Notes: generated by a model not told the origin, from the letters alone. Shown: positions 20,972 to 31,285, numbered from the stretch's first letter. The stretch: 56,454 nt of DNA from Candidatus Eisenbacteria bacterium (GCA_016930695.1 JAFGGD010000027.1:1-56454); one strand, 5' to 3'. Numbers and translations: made by a program.

Positions 20972-22990
20972 TCAGCGGAGAAGGACGATCTTTCGGGTCT
21001 CGGCGCGGTTCCCCGCGTCAAGACGGAGCAGATAAACGCCGGAGGGGACGGGACGGCCGGCATCGTCCCGGCCGTTCCAGGCGCGGATCACCTCGCCGGC
21101 CTCCGCCCTCTCGTCCAGGAGCACCGCCACGCGCCGCCCCGAGGGGTCGTGCACGGTGAGGCGCGCGTGGCCGGCGGAGGGGAGGATCGCCCGCACGGTG
21201 ACGGTCGGGTTGAACGGGTTCGGCGCGGCCGTGAGGAGCCGCCCCGGCGGGGCGGGCGCATTCCCGGCGGTCGCCACGGCGGTGTTCACGTCCGACCCGA
21301 CCAGCCAGACGAGCGAGTCCGCCAGAGAACCGTCGGAAGCGACCGCCAGGATGGTGTCCACCGTCCCGGCCGGACCGGGGAGATGGGTGTAGATCGAGTC
21401 GCCGGTTCCGACTGGGGAGCCGTTCACGGTCCAGCCGTAGGCGGTGGCGTCCCCGTCCCGGTCGATCGCGGCGATGGAGAAGGGGTGCGACGCCCCCTCC
21501 ATCAGGCTCGTGTCGAGCGCCGCCGGGCTATGATCGACGATCGCCGGCCAGGCGTTCCCGAATCCGATATCGAAGGTCATCACCGAATCGGACTCGCTGA
21601 TGTTGGTGATCCAAATGCCGGAGGAGGCGCCGTACCAGCTCGAGTTCGGCGTCGTGTTCGGCGTGAAGGCGTCTTGCCCCGCGTCTTCGCCGGCGAAGGG
21701 AGCGCCGATCCGGAACTCGTAGGGGTACCACCACTCGGAGAACTCGCTCACGCCGTCCCATGGATGGGCGGGATCGTAGCCGGCGTCCATAACGGTCACC
21801 ATGTAATGGGGGCTGCTCGGACCGGCGTTGTTGCTGGACACGGCGTCGTCCACGTGGAGGATCAGCATTCCCGGATCCTTCTGGTTCCGGCCGAAGGTGA
21901 ACCAGGGGAAGTAGGCGGAGAAGTCCGAATCGAGATGGTCGAACTTGGAGCTGGAATTGCTGTTCCTGTTCTCGATCAGGAAGTACTCCTGCGTTCCCGA
22001 CCGCGGAATCTTGTAGACGACCGCGTTGGTGTTCACCTCGGGGAGGGGGACGTGGTGCATCGACGTGGTGATCGAAGCCGGCGTCACCCAACCCAGCTCC
22101 TGCTTCGACCAGGCGCAGTGGTGAGAGGGGTCCTGCCGGGTGCCGTAGGACATGATGTTGTATCCGGCGTACCCCATGAGCGCCCAGTCCACGGTCGGAT
22201 GGTCGTTCGCGTCGCCGGGGGTGAAGTAGGTGTTGGTGTCCAGTTTGGAATCGTAATCGTACAGATCCGGCAGGCCGAGAACGTGGGTCGCCTCGTGGGC
22301 GGGCACGCGGATGCTGACGATCGACCCGTCGGCGTGCATCTCCGGGTTGCAGGAGTAGCGGTTGATGTAGACGCCGTCGTCGGTCATGTAATAGAGGCCG
22401 GAGACCGCGTAGGACCAGATGTGGTTCGGGTCGTGGGTCTCCTCCTGCCCCGGACCGGCGTGGAAGATCCAGACCGCGTCGGTGTAGCCGTCGCCGTCCC
22501 GGTCGAAGTCGGAAAAATCGATATAGGGGTCAAGGGCTTCGAAAAAATCGGTGAACCAGTTCCCGGGATCGTATGTCGGCTCGGTCAACCAGCCGCGCAC
22601 CTCCCCCTCGATCCAAAAGTCGCCGTACGAGACCTCCAGAAAATACTCCCGCATACTCCCCGGATCGACGACCCCCTGGCTCCAGAGGAGTTCGTCGTAA
22701 GCGCTGGGGGGATGGGCGCTGGTGTCCGCGAGATCGTCTTCCCACTGGCAGAGAAGAGCGAGGACCACGCCGGTGTCGGAAGGGGCCCGCGTCTCACGAT
22801 CGAGGCGGCGGCGCACCATCTCCTCGTAGGGAACCCCGGTCAGCTCCTCGATCAGTGCGGGATCCATGTCGTAGACGATGAATTCGGGATTCTTCGAAGG
22901 CTCGATCAGGAACCCTCCCGCGCGCGGGGAGGTGGGCGTGAGCGATGCCAAGAGGAGAAGGGCGATCGGGATCAGGAGAAAACGCTTCAT
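20972..22990 (-). CDS. Secreted M6-family metalloprotease with FlgD/T9SS-type C-terminal domain
   Basis: A 672-residue exported protease of the immune-inhibitor-A (M6) family. Signal peptide at 1-24. The zinc site is H232-E-A-T-H236 in PAHEATHVLGLPDLYDYD, with the third ligand expected downstream near YNIMSYG. DFDRDGDGYTDAVW (161-174) is a calcium-loop-like stretch. The last 80 residues (AAPNPFNPTVTVRAILPSA, then SGVYLLRLDAG and RKIVLLR) form a FlgD-Ig-like domain resembling type IX secretion sorting domains. AAGGAGAG precedes the ATG. It probably degrades extracellular protein; activity is inferred from the intact HExxH motif. Confidence 0.93.
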   Translation of the reverse strand: MKRFLLIPIALLLLASLTPTSPRAGGFLIEPSKNPEFIVYDMDPALIEELTGVPYEEMVRRRLDRETRAPSDTGVVLALLCQWEDDLADTSAHPPSAYDELLWSQGVVDPGSMREYFLEVSYGDFWIEGEVRGWLTEPTYDPGNWFTDFFEALDPYIDFSDFDRDGDGYTDAVWIFHAGPGQEETHDPNHIWSYAVSGLYYMTDDGVYINRYSCNPEMHADGSIVSIRVPAHEATHVLGLPDLYDYDSKLDTNTYFTPGDANDHPTVDWALMGYAGYNIMSYGTRQDPSHHCAWSKQELGWVTPASITTSMHHVPLPEVNTNAVVYKIPRSGTQEYFLIENRNSNSSSKFDHLDSDFSAYFPWFTFGRNQKDPGMLILHVDDAVSSNNAGPSSPHYMVTVMDAGYDPAHPWDGVSEFSEWWYPYEFRIGAPFAGEDAGQDAFTPNTTPNSSWYGASSGIWITNISESDSVMTFDIGFGNAWPAIVDHSPAALDTSLMEGASHPFSIAAIDRDGDATAYGWTVNGSPVGTGDSIYTHLPGPAGTVDTILAVASDGSLADSLVWLVGSDVNTAVATAGNAPAPPGRLLTAAPNPFNPTVTVRAILPSAGHARLTVHDPSGRRVAVLLDERAEAGEVIRAWNGRDDAGRPVPSGVYLLRLDAGNRAETRKIVLLR

Positions 22991-23076
22991 CGGGATGCTC
23001 TCCTTGCGAAAACGGTCCTAGCCCTCGAACGGGCGGCCTGATGGGCGACAGGAGACTCTTAGGGGGAACTAGTTGT

Positions 23077-23085
23077 ATTATACCA
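23077..23085 (-). promoter_or_regulatory. Extended -10 promoter of the M6 protease
   Basis: Minus strand TGG-TATAAT (23085-23077), a perfect -10 with the TGn extension, in an AT-rich island about 85 bases before the protease ATG. The -35 is weak, which is usual for extended -10 promoters. Confidence 0.55.
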
Positions 23086-23265
23086 CGTTATGCTCATATG
23101 TTCCAGCACCCTCTCCCGGAGTCCTTCGGAACCGGGTTCTCTTCATTTCTCCGTTCGCGCAGAGAGAAGACGGGCCCCGAAAGTCCCGCCCGTTTCGGGA
23201 TTCTCCCCTCTTTCCCCTCCCGTCGCGCCGTGTTAGATTCCGCTTTGCCCCATGGGGAGGTTTCG

Positions 23266-23790
23266 ATGAACGTTCGAGGAGGAAAGAGAAACGCCATGTT
23301 GATACCCACCCTCGTCATTTGGGGGCTCGCGGCGGTGCTCCTCTGGCTGGGGTATTCCCGCGGCGCGGGCGAGCACGTGCAGGGCATGCGGGTCTCCGCG
23401 CGCCTGTTGACGGAGACCCTTCCCCTTCTGATCGGCGCCTTTCTCGTGGCGGGGATGGTGCAGGTCCTGCTCCCTCAGGAGTCGATCTCCCGATGGGTGG
23501 GCGCCGACTCCGGCCTCCGCGGTCTCCTGCTCGGAACGGTGGCGGGCGGATTCGCGCCCGGAGGGCCCTACGTCAGCCTTCCCATCGCCGCCGGTCTGCT
23601 CCGTGTCGGCGCGGGGACCGGCACGATGGTCGCCTTTCTGACCGGCTGGTCGCTCTGGGCGATCGGGCGGCTTCCGATGGAGGTGGGAATACTGGGCTGG
23701 CGGCTGACGGCGATCCGCGTGGCCTGCACGTTCTTCTTCCCGCCCATCGCGGGCTGGCTCGCCGGCGCTCTCTTCGGAAACGGAAAGTAG
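23266..23790 (+). CDS. Small membrane permease, half-size YraQ/DUF318-like
   Basis: A 174-residue protein with about five transmembrane helices, started at the ATG at 23266 with GGGAGG upstream. The signature GTVAGGFAPGGPYVSLPIAAG and AFLTGWSLWAIGRLPMEVGILGWR matches the permease family that includes YraQ and ArsP. These usually have two repeats of this unit in over 300 residues. Here one repeat is present, so it probably acts as a dimer or with a partner elsewhere. The substrate is unknown. Confidence 0.75.
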   Translation: MNVRGGKRNAMLIPTLVIWGLAAVLLWLGYSRGAGEHVQGMRVSARLLTETLPLLIGAFLVAGMVQVLLPQESISRWVGADSGLRGLLLGTVAGGFAPGGPYVSLPIAAGLLRVGAGTGTMVAFLTGWSLWAIGRLPMEVGILGWRLTAIRVACTFFFPPIAGWLAGALFGNGK

Positions 23791-23821
23791 AAGGCCTCGG
23801 CAGGGCGGCCGGTGATGCCGG

Positions 23822-26473
23822 TCAGCGCTCCGGCCGGATGATCTTGCGGAAGGCGGGGTCCGTGACGAGCGGTTCCAGGTCCATCCGCTCCTCCATTTCC
23901 GCGCGGCTCCAGCCGGCGTCGGCCGCCGCGCGCAGCCGCGCCAGCGCCTCGACGCGGTCTCCTAAAAGAGCGTAGATCGAAGCGGCCAATCGGGCCCTCT
24001 CGCCGGGACGATCCTCGCGGCTTGACTGCTCCAGCGCGCGCAGATGATGGAGCGCCGCGTCCCGGTCGCCCCGGCGGGCGGCGACGGCGCCCAAGGCGGC
24101 GATGTAACGGGGGTTTTCCGGATCGTCGAACCCGAGAGTCTCCAGAACGACCCACGCTTCGTCCCAACGTTCGGCGGCATAGAGCGCCCGGGCGTACGCC
24201 CACCGGTGCTCCTCCGTCTCCGACGCCTCCTCCGAACGCGCTTCGAACCAGGCGATCGCCCGATCGAGGAGGCGGAGCGCGTCGTCCCGCCACCCCTTGG
24301 CGCGCAAAACGCGTGCCGCCTCGAGCAGGCTCCCGCCCGGAGTGAGCCCCTCCACGGAGGGAGAGGCGAGGCGCTTCTCCATCCAGGCGTTCAAGTCCTC
24401 CAACCTCCCGAGCGCGGCCAGCGCGCGCCCTTCGGCGAGGATCAGATCCGGCGACAGGGGGTCGAGGTCCCGCCCGCGACGGATCGCTTCCAATTCCTGC
24501 TCGTGTTCTCCGAGCCGATGGAGCGCTTCCGCGCGGGCGCGTAGGCAGGCCGGCGATCCGGCGATCCCTTCCGGTTCCGCGGCGATCGCATCGAGCAACT
24601 CCCGCGCCTCACGGGGTCGGCCGCGGCGGATCTCCTCCCAGGCGAGGCGGAGACTCCACCTCCCCTCGGGCACTTGCTCCACGGCGCGCCGGAGCGCCTC
24701 CGCCGCCCCCTCGCTGTCCCCCGCGAGGCTCGCCCGGACCCAGTCCAAGCGGTCCGCTTCGTGAGGACGCAGGGATCCCCTCCGCCCCTCCAGCAGGCGG
24801 GCAAGCGAATCGGCGCGTGCGCCGTCGTTTCTTTCGATTCGAACCAATGCGGCATGAAGGAGCGGTTCCGCGTAGGTGGAATCGCCCGCCGCGGCTCGGG
24901 AGAAATGTTCCAGCGCGAGGTCGTCGTCGAAACGGGCCAGCGCCGCCTCCCCCTCCGCCTCCGCCCGCAGCGCCTCGTAGGTGGGCGGGCGGGCGGTCCT
25001 CTCCGCCGGTCCCTTCGACTGCGGGTCGACGAGAAGGGCGAGCGCCCCCATCACCCTCTGCTGCATCCGCCCGATCGGTTCCTCGGGATCCCGGACCGAA
25101 CCCCGCACCGGGTCGAGAACGGTGAGAAGGCGCCCGTCGCCCGGGTCGGTGATTTGGGCGTGAAACTCCACCTCCTCCTCCCGGAGGTAATAGGAGCCGG
25201 AGACCAGAGCGGTCACATTCTTCTCCGCGGCGGAGCGCCTCCCCCGCTCCGCGCCCTCTCCCCCCCCGCCGGCGGCGTCTTGCGCGGCGAGGGGAACCAC
25301 TTCAACCAGATCGGTCCGGGCGAGACCGCGGGTGATCCAATCCGCCGCCATCCTGCCGAGATGGTCGTAAGCGCTCTCGCCGGTTTGATTGTCGAAGGGG
25401 GCGATCGCCACCCGGACCGGCGCTCCATCGCCGCCGTCGTCACCGCAAAGGGCGAAGAAACTTGAAGCGGCCGCGAGCGCCGCCGCCGTCACGCCTACGG
25501 CGATCCGGAGCGGGCTCCGGCGGCGCGGCGGCGTAACGGCGGTCCCTCCCCCGCTCCGCGAGGGATCGAAGGAGGAGGGGAAGGGGGTCGGTATCACCTG
25601 CGTGACTTCTTCCGACGGCCGGGAAGAACCGGAAAGGCCGGAGACCCGCGAGACCCGACTCGCCCCGCTGCGGAGCCGCCGGAGATCGACGAGCATCTCG
25701 TCCACGTGCTGGTAACGCTCTTCGCGGTCCTTCGTCATCGCCTTGTCGACGATCCGCTCCAGCTCCATCGGGACTCCCGTGCGGAGCGCCGTGAGCGGTT
25801 CCGGATACTCGTTCAATATGGCGTAGACGAGCGCCGTCTCGTGATCGTTCCGGAAGGGGAGAAGCCCGGTGACCATCTGATAGATCACCACGCCGAGGGA
25901 CCAGATATCGGAGCGGCGATCCACCTTCTCCCCCCTCGCCTGCTCCGGCGACATGTAGGCGACGGTGCCGAGGGTGGTGCTCTCCTGCGTCAGTTTGGAA
26001 CGGGCGGCGGACTTGGCGAGGCCGAAGTCCATGATCGCGATCCGGCCCTTCGAATCGACCATCACGTTCGCCGGTTTGATGTCCCGGTGAACGATCCCCT
26101 TCTCGTGAGCCTCCTGCAGCCCCTGGCAGAGTTGGGAAGCCGTATCGATCACCTCGTCGATCGTCATCGGGCCCCGGGCGATCCTCTGGTGGAGGCTCGG
26201 CCCGTCGATGAAGGCCATGGCGATGAAAGCCTTCCCCTCCACCTCGTCGATTTCGTGGACCGTGCAGATGTTGGGGTGTTGGAGCGCGGCGGCGGCGCGC
26301 GCCTCGTGTATGAAGCGGGAACGCTCCTCGTCGCTGCCGAGCGCCTTGGGGGAGAGAAACTTGAGGGCCACCGTGCGCTGAAGGCGGAGGTCCTCCGCCT
26401 TATACACGACGCCCATCCCCCCCTCGCCCAGCTTGTCGAGAATGCGGTAGTGGGAAATGGTTTCGCCGATCAT
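23822..26473 (-). CDS. Membrane Ser/Thr protein kinase with C-terminal TPR region
   Basis: An 883-residue PknB-type kinase started at the ATG at 26473 (MIGETISHYRIL). The glycine loop is GEGGMGVVY (16-24), the ATP lysine K38 in VALKFL, the catalytic loop VHRDIKPANVM and the metal loop MDFGLA. An Arg/Ser/Pro-rich linker precedes one transmembrane helix (VGVTAAALAAASSFFALC). The outer part begins with VRVAIAPFDNQTGESAYDHLG, a domain common to kinase/TPR proteins that resembles adenylate-cyclase-linked TolB-like domains, and ends in TPR-like helical repeats. It is a typical FCB/Acidobacteria sensor kinase. Substrates are unknown. It ends close to the converging permease gene. Confidence 0.9.
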   Translation of the reverse strand: MIGETISHYRILDKLGEGGMGVVYKAEDLRLQRTVALKFLSPKALGSDEERSRFIHEARAAAALQHPNICTVHEIDEVEGKAFIAMAFIDGPSLHQRIARGPMTIDEVIDTASQLCQGLQEAHEKGIVHRDIKPANVMVDSKGRIAIMDFGLAKSAARSKLTQESTTLGTVAYMSPEQARGEKVDRRSDIWSLGVVIYQMVTGLLPFRNDHETALVYAILNEYPEPLTALRTGVPMELERIVDKAMTKDREERYQHVDEMLVDLRRLRSGASRVSRVSGLSGSSRPSEEVTQVIPTPFPSSFDPSRSGGGTAVTPPRRRSPLRIAVGVTAAALAAASSFFALCGDDGGDGAPVRVAIAPFDNQTGESAYDHLGRMAADWITRGLARTDLVEVVPLAAQDAAGGGGEGAERGRRSAAEKNVTALVSGSYYLREEEVEFHAQITDPGDGRLLTVLDPVRGSVRDPEEPIGRMQQRVMGALALLVDPQSKGPAERTARPPTYEALRAEAEGEAALARFDDDLALEHFSRAAAGDSTYAEPLLHAALVRIERNDGARADSLARLLEGRRGSLRPHEADRLDWVRASLAGDSEGAAEALRRAVEQVPEGRWSLRLAWEEIRRGRPREARELLDAIAAEPEGIAGSPACLRARAEALHRLGEHEQELEAIRRGRDLDPLSPDLILAEGRALAALGRLEDLNAWMEKRLASPSVEGLTPGGSLLEAARVLRAKGWRDDALRLLDRAIAWFEARSEEASETEEHRWAYARALYAAERWDEAWVVLETLGFDDPENPRYIAALGAVAARRGDRDAALHHLRALEQSSREDRPGERARLAASIYALLGDRVEALARLRAAADAGWSRAEMEERMDLEPLVTDPAFRKIIRPER

Positions 26474-26707
26474 CGCCGTCGTTTCATCCGGAAATGCGTG
26501 TCTTCGCCGCCGCTTTCCGCGGCCGCCGCGAAAAGAGCCCCGCACCTTCACCTATCGGCGGACAGGGCGGGAACCTTCGCGAATTCAGCTGTTTCGGAGG
26601 CCGCAAAGGCCGTTCCGGACGATGATTCTAGAGGAACGCCGGGGGTCGGGCCAGGAAAAAGGGGCGCCCGGCCCGCCGGGAAGAGCGCGGCGGCGGAGCG
26701 CCTTTCT

Positions 26708-27670
26708 CTACCGTTTGAAATAGGCGATCACGCTCAGAATCAGCTCGTCCAATCCCACCTTCGGTTCATAACCGATTGCCTCATGGATCCGGGTGAGGTC
26801 CGGCACACGGCGGCGCATGTCCTCAAAGCCCTGCTCATAGGCTTTTTCATACGGCAAATAATCGATGATGGAATTCGAGCCGGCCAGTTCCTTGACGCGC
26901 TCCGCCAGGCTTTCGATGCTGATCTCCTTGTCGCTGCCGATGTTGAAGATCCGCCCCACCGCCTGGTCGGCGCGGGCGAGGGCGGTCACGCCGTCCACGA
27001 TATCGAACACGGAGGAGAAACAGCGCGACTGCTTGCCGTCTCCGAAAACGGTGAGAGGCTGGCCGAGGAGGGCCTGTTTGGCGAACCGCGGGAGCACCAT
27101 GCCGTATTGACCGGTCTGCCGCGGTCCACAGGTGTTGAAGCAGCGGACCACCACAACGGGCACTTTCTTCTCCCGGTAGTAGGCGAGAGCGAGCATCTCG
27201 TCCAGCGCCTTCGTGGCGGCGTAACTCCAACGGTTGATGGTGGTGCTTCCCATCAAACGGTCCTGTTCCTCGCTGAAGGGGAGGGAATTGGATTTCCCGT
27301 ACACCTCGGAGGTCGAGAACAGAACGACTTTCTTCTTCGCCCGGTTGGCCTGTTCGAAGACGATTTCGGTGCCGCGGATGTTGATCTGGATCGACTTCAG
27401 GATGTTCTCGATCACGTAGGTGACGCCGACCGCCGCGGCGAGATGGTATACCGTGTCCACCTCGTCCACCAGTTTGGCCATCATGTCCTCGTTCATGATC
27501 GTGTCGATCACATAACGGAACCGCGGGTGGTCCTCCAGGTGGGCGATGTTTTCGAATGAGCCGGTGGACAGGTCGTCCACGATGGTGACCTGCTCGCCGT
27601 CGGCGAGCAGGCGGTCCGCCAGATGGGAGCCGATGAAACCCGCTCCCCCGGTGATGAGGGCCTTCTTCAT
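26708..27670 (-). CDS. NAD-dependent sugar nucleotide epimerase/dehydratase
   Basis: A 320-residue extended SDR. The NAD-binding GGAGFIGSH is at 8-16, TSEVYG near 120-124, and the catalytic Y150-x3-K154 in RWSYAATKALDE. NTCGPRQTGQYGMVLPRF and FGDGKQSRCF are typical of UDP-sugar 4-epimerases and dehydratases. It overlaps the upstream aminotransferase gene by 4 bases and follows UDP-glucuronate and UDP-xylose genes. It therefore probably acts in the same surface-sugar pathway. The substrate cannot be named. Confidence 0.88.
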   Translation of the reverse strand: MKKALITGGAGFIGSHLADRLLADGEQVTIVDDLSTGSFENIAHLEDHPRFRYVIDTIMNEDMMAKLVDEVDTVYHLAAAVGVTYVIENILKSIQINIRGTEIVFEQANRAKKKVVLFSTSEVYGKSNSLPFSEEQDRLMGSTTINRWSYAATKALDEMLALAYYREKKVPVVVVRCFNTCGPRQTGQYGMVLPRFAKQALLGQPLTVFGDGKQSRCFSSVFDIVDGVTALARADQAVGRIFNIGSDKEISIESLAERVKELAGSNSIIDYLPYEKAYEQGFEDMRRRVPDLTRIHEAIGYEPKVGLDELILSVIAYFKR

Positions 27671-28830
27671 TTCCCTCTCTCCCCTTCTTCGCTCCGCGCG
27701 CCGGCGTCCTTGCCGCCGCGCTCGAAGAACGCGCGGATCTCCCGGGCGGTTCGATCCGCCGCCTCGTCGGTGAGTTCCGGATAGATCGGAAGGCAGAGCG
27801 CCTCCCTTGCGGCGCGCTCCGCCTCCGGGAAGAAACCGCTCCCCGCGGCGACGGCCGGTTGTTCGTGAATCCCCCGCGGATAGTGGGTCGCCGTGGCGAT
27901 TCCCTTTTCGGCCAGCCGCTCCCGCAGAGCGTCCCGCAACGGGGTGCGCACGGTGAACTGATGATAGACGTGCCGGTATCCCTTCGGCTCGGACGGTAGG
28001 CGGAGAGGGAGTCCGGCAAGGGACTCCCGGTAGCGCGCCGCCAGCGCGCGACGCCGCTCGTTCCACCCTTCCAGGAGCGGGAGTTTGATCGAGAGGATCG
28101 CCGCCTGGAAGGCGTCGAGCCGACTGTTCCAGCCGTAGCGGCCGTGCAGGTACTTGCCGGTCTGGCCGTGGTCCCGGAGGATGCGGATCTCGCCGGCCAG
28201 GTTCCCGTCAGCGGTGGTCACCAGGCCGCCGTCTCCGCAGGCGCCCAGGTTCTTGGTCGGGTAAAAAGAGAAGGCGGCCGCGTCGCCGAGATCGCCGGCC
28301 CGCTTCTCCCCCCGGGCGGCGCCGAAAGCCTGCGCCGCGTCCTCGAGAAGAAAGATGTCCCGGCCCCCGATAATGGAGCGGTACTCCTCCATCGGCGCCG
28401 GCAGCCCGTACAGGTGCACGGGAACCACCGCGCGGGTGCGGGGTCCGAGGGCGGCGCGCACCCCTTCCGGGTCGGCGTTGCACGTCTCCGGGTCGATGTC
28501 GACGTAAACCGCCGCCGCGCCGAGCCGCTCGATCGCCTCGGCTACGGCGAAGAAACTATAGGCGGGGGTGATCACCTCGTCGCCCGGTCCCACGCCCGCC
28601 GCCTGGAGGGCGAGAAAGAGCGCGTCGGTGCCGGAAGCGACGCCGATCGCCTCGGCCACGCCCAGATACTCCGCCGCCTCCCGCTCGAAACGGGCGACCG
28701 CGTCGCCGAGCACGAAGTTCCCCCGGTCCAGAATCGCGCCGATCGCCTCCAGGATCGGTTCCCGGAGCCCGCGGTGCTGGGCGGGGAGGTTCAGAAATGG
28801 TATCGCGTCGCTCAAGGATGCGCTCCTCAT
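27667..28830 (-). CDS. DegT/DnrJ/EryC1-family PLP aminotransferase
   Basis: A 387-residue sugar aminotransferase fold. The PLP lysine is K193 in FSFYPTKNLGACGDGG, with the phosphate-binding SGTDALFLAL near 66 and the ring-stacking LEDAAQAFGA. Enzymes of this family transfer an amino group from glutamate to keto sugars on UDP or dTDP carriers. The position between UDP-xylose synthase and an epimerase suggests synthesis of an amino sugar for LPS or capsule. A minority of the family are 3,4-ketoisomerase or dehydratase variants; the lysine argues for transamination. Confidence 0.92.
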   Translation of the reverse strand: MRSASLSDAIPFLNLPAQHRGLREPILEAIGAILDRGNFVLGDAVARFEREAAEYLGVAEAIGVASGTDALFLALQAAGVGPGDEVITPAYSFFAVAEAIERLGAAAVYVDIDPETCNADPEGVRAALGPRTRAVVPVHLYGLPAPMEEYRSIIGGRDIFLLEDAAQAFGAARGEKRAGDLGDAAAFSFYPTKNLGACGDGGLVTTADGNLAGEIRILRDHGQTGKYLHGRYGWNSRLDAFQAAILSIKLPLLEGWNERRRALAARYRESLAGLPLRLPSEPKGYRHVYHQFTVRTPLRDALRERLAEKGIATATHYPRGIHEQPAVAAGSGFFPEAERAAREALCLPIYPELTDEAADRTAREIRAFFERGGKDAGARSEEGERGK

Positions 28831-28862
28831 GAGGATCGACCGTGGCGGGCCGGCGGGACTCG

Positions 28863-29795
28863 TTATCCCATCCGGCTACGGAAATAGTCGACCGTCTTCT
28901 TCAGGCCTTCGCTCAAGGGGACCTCGGGGCCCCAGTCGAGGAGGCGGCGGGCCTGGCCGATGTTCGGCTGCCGGACCTTGGGATCGTCCTGAGGAAGGTC
29001 CCGGTATTCGATCGGGGAGGCGCCGCCTGTGAGTTGCAGGATCTCCATGGCGAACTCGTTGATGGTCATCTCGTCCGGGTTCCCCAGGTTCACGGGGTCG
29101 TTCAGGTCTGAAAGGAGCAGTTTATAGATCCCCCGCACCAGATCGGAAACGAAGCAGAAGGAACGGGTTTGGTTGCCGTCGCCGAACACGGTGAGCGGGT
29201 CCCCCTTCAGCGCCTGCACGATGAAGGTGGGAACCACGCGGCCGTCGTGGGCGCGCATGCGCGGCCCATAGGTGTTGAAGATCCGGGCGATCTTGGTGTT
29301 CACGCCGTGGCTTCTGTGGTAGGCCATGGCGAGCGCCTCGGCGAAACGCTTCGCCTCGTCGTACACGCCCCGGGGTCCGATGGGATTCACGTTCCCCCAG
29401 TAGGACTCCTCCTGGGGATGAACGAGCGGGTCGCCGTACACCTCCGAGGAAGAGGCGAGCAGGAACCGCGCCCCCTTCGACTTCGCCAGGCCGAGCGCCT
29501 TGTGCGTGCCGAGGGCCCCCACCTTCAAGGTTTGGATCGGAAGTTCCAGATAGTCGATGGGACTCGCCGGAGAGGCGAAATGAATCACCGCGTCGAGCGG
29601 ACCGGCCACGTACACGAACTCGGTCACGTCGTGTTGCACGAACCGGAACTTGTCGTTGCCGAAATGCTGCTGGATGTTGTCCGGATTCCCCGTGATCAGA
29701 TTGTCCACGGCGATCACCTCGTGCCCCTCGGCAAGGAGAAGATCGCACAGGTGGGATCCGAGAAAACCGGCTCCACCGGTGACGAGCGCTCGCAT
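28863..29795 (-). CDS. UDP-glucuronate decarboxylase (UDP-xylose synthase)
   Basis: A 310-residue extended SDR started at the ATG at 29795 with GGGGAGG upstream. GGAGFLGSH is at 7-15 and the catalytic Y145-x3-K149 lies in GVYDEAKR, a hallmark of UXS enzymes. [20 protein letters not shown] and [16 protein letters not shown] are also UXS-typical. It converts UDP-glucuronate, made by the enzyme encoded just upstream, to UDP-xylose with bound NAD. Confidence 0.95.
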   Translation of the reverse strand: MRALVTGGAGFLGSHLCDLLLAEGHEVIAVDNLITGNPDNIQQHFGNDKFRFVQHDVTEFVYVAGPLDAVIHFASPASPIDYLELPIQTLKVGALGTHKALGLAKSKGARFLLASSSEVYGDPLVHPQEESYWGNVNPIGPRGVYDEAKRFAEALAMAYHRSHGVNTKIARIFNTYGPRMRAHDGRVVPTFIVQALKGDPLTVFGDGNQTRSFCFVSDLVRGIYKLLLSDLNDPVNLGNPDEMTINEFAMEILQLTGGASPIEYRDLPQDDPKVRQPNIGQARRLLDWGPEVPLSEGLKKTVDYFRSRMG

Positions 29796-29883
29796 CGCGG
29801 TTACCTCCCCGGGCGGCGGAAGGCCGCCGGTACCGTGTATCGAAGAGACTCCGCGGTCGGAGCCCCGTCCTTTGCGTACCCGA

Positions 29884-31191
29884 TTATCCCCGGCCCACCG
29901 AGGTGTAGGCGAAACCCGCCTCGCGGATCTTGCGGGGTTCATAAACGTTCCGGCAGTCCACCAAAACCGGGCGGATCATCACCTCCCGCAGCTTGGCAAG
30001 GTCAAGCTCCCGGAACTCGTTCCATTCCGTCATCAGCACCAGCACGTCCGCGCCGACGGCGGCATCGACGATGGAGTCGACCAGGACGATTTCCTTGTTC
30101 CACGCCCGGGCATTCTCGCCGGCGACGGGATCGAATGCCTGCACCGTCGCCCCTTTCTTCTGGAGGATGCGGATCACGCCGAGGGCGGGAGCTTCGCGCA
30201 CGTCGTCCGTGTTCGGCTTGAAGGCGAGCCCGAGCATGCCGACGACCTTCCCGTCCAGGGAGCCGCCGGCGGCGGTCTCGATCTTCTCGGCCATCTCGGA
30301 GCGGCGCTGTTCGTTCACGGCGATGACCGCCTTGACGATCATCGGGTCTACGCCCGCCTGCTCGGCGATCTGCACGAAAGCACGGGTGTCCTTGGGAAAG
30401 CAGGAGCCGCCGAAGCCGGCGCCGGCGTGCAGGAACTTCGGCCCGATTCTCTTGTCCAGCCCCATTCCCCTCGCCACGGTGCCGACGTCCGCCCCCACCT
30501 TCTCGCACACCTTCGCCACCTCGTTGACGAAAGAGATCCTGGTCGCCAGAAAAGCATTGGACGCGTATTTGATCATTTCCGCGCTCGCCACGTTCGTCTT
30601 CACGATCGGCGTTTCGAGCAGGTAGAGCGGTTCGTAGATCTCGGATATGGCGTCCCGCGCCCGCTCGCTGTCCGTGCCGACGATGATCCGATCGGGACGC
30701 ATGAAGTCCTCGATGGCGCTCCCCTCGCGGAGAAACTCCGGGTTGGAGACCACATCGAACTCGTAAGGGGCGTCCTGATTCTCCCGAATGATCTCCTCGA
30801 CAAGCGCGCCGGTTCCGGTCGGGACGGTGCTCTTGGTCACCACCACCTTGTAGCCGTTCATGGAACGTCCGATCTGAGCCGCCACGTCCTTCACATAGGT
30901 CAGATCCGCGTTCCCCTGTTCGTCGCTCGGCGTCCCCACGGCGATGAAGATCACCTCCGCGTTCCGGATCCCCTGGTCCAGTTCGGTGGAGAAGGCGAGC
31001 CTGCCGCCGGAGACGTTCCGCTTGATCATCTCCTCGAGGCCCGGCTCGTAGAAAGGGACGCTCCCGCCTTGGAGCACTTGAATCTTCCGCTCATCGATAT
31101 CGATGCAATCGACCCGGTTTCCGAAATCGGCGAGACAAGTCCCGGTGACGAGCCCCACATAACCGGTGCCGACCACGCAGATTCTCTTCAT
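29884..31191 (-). CDS. ugd: UDP-glucose 6-dehydrogenase
   Basis: A 435-residue enzyme oxidising UDP-glucose to UDP-glucuronate with two NAD. The ATG at 31191 has GGGGGATGG upstream. The Rossmann motif [12 protein letters not shown] is at 6-17 and the catalytic cysteine is C264 in [12 protein letters not shown]. The UDP-binding domain follows. First gene of a UDP-sugar unit (ugd, UXS, aminotransferase, epimerase) probably feeding surface polysaccharides. Confidence 0.97.
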   Translation of the reverse strand: MKRICVVGTGYVGLVTGTCLADFGNRVDCIDIDERKIQVLQGGSVPFYEPGLEEMIKRNVSGGRLAFSTELDQGIRNAEVIFIAVGTPSDEQGNADLTYVKDVAAQIGRSMNGYKVVVTKSTVPTGTGALVEEIIRENQDAPYEFDVVSNPEFLREGSAIEDFMRPDRIIVGTDSERARDAISEIYEPLYLLETPIVKTNVASAEMIKYASNAFLATRISFVNEVAKVCEKVGADVGTVARGMGLDKRIGPKFLHAGAGFGGSCFPKDTRAFVQIAEQAGVDPMIVKAVIAVNEQRRSEMAEKIETAAGGSLDGKVVGMLGLAFKPNTDDVREAPALGVIRILQKKGATVQAFDPVAGENARAWNKEIVLVDSIVDAAVGADVLVLMTEWNEFRELDLAKLREVMIRPVLVDCRNVYEPRKIREAGFAYTSVGRG

Positions 31192-31255
31192 CGATCCATC
31201 CCCCTGAAACGGCTGGCCGCCGCGCCCGATCGAAACGGAAACAGTCCAAAGAGGC

Positions 31256-31285
31256 ATTGTCCCCCTTGGCGCGCGGTAAAGTCAA
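31256..31285 (-). promoter_or_regulatory. Sigma70-like promoter of the ugd operon
   Basis: Minus strand: -35 TTGACT (31285-31280), 18-bp spacer, -10 GACAAT (31261-31256), about 65 bases before the ugd ATG in the divergent ugd/pyrD region. Confidence 0.45.
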
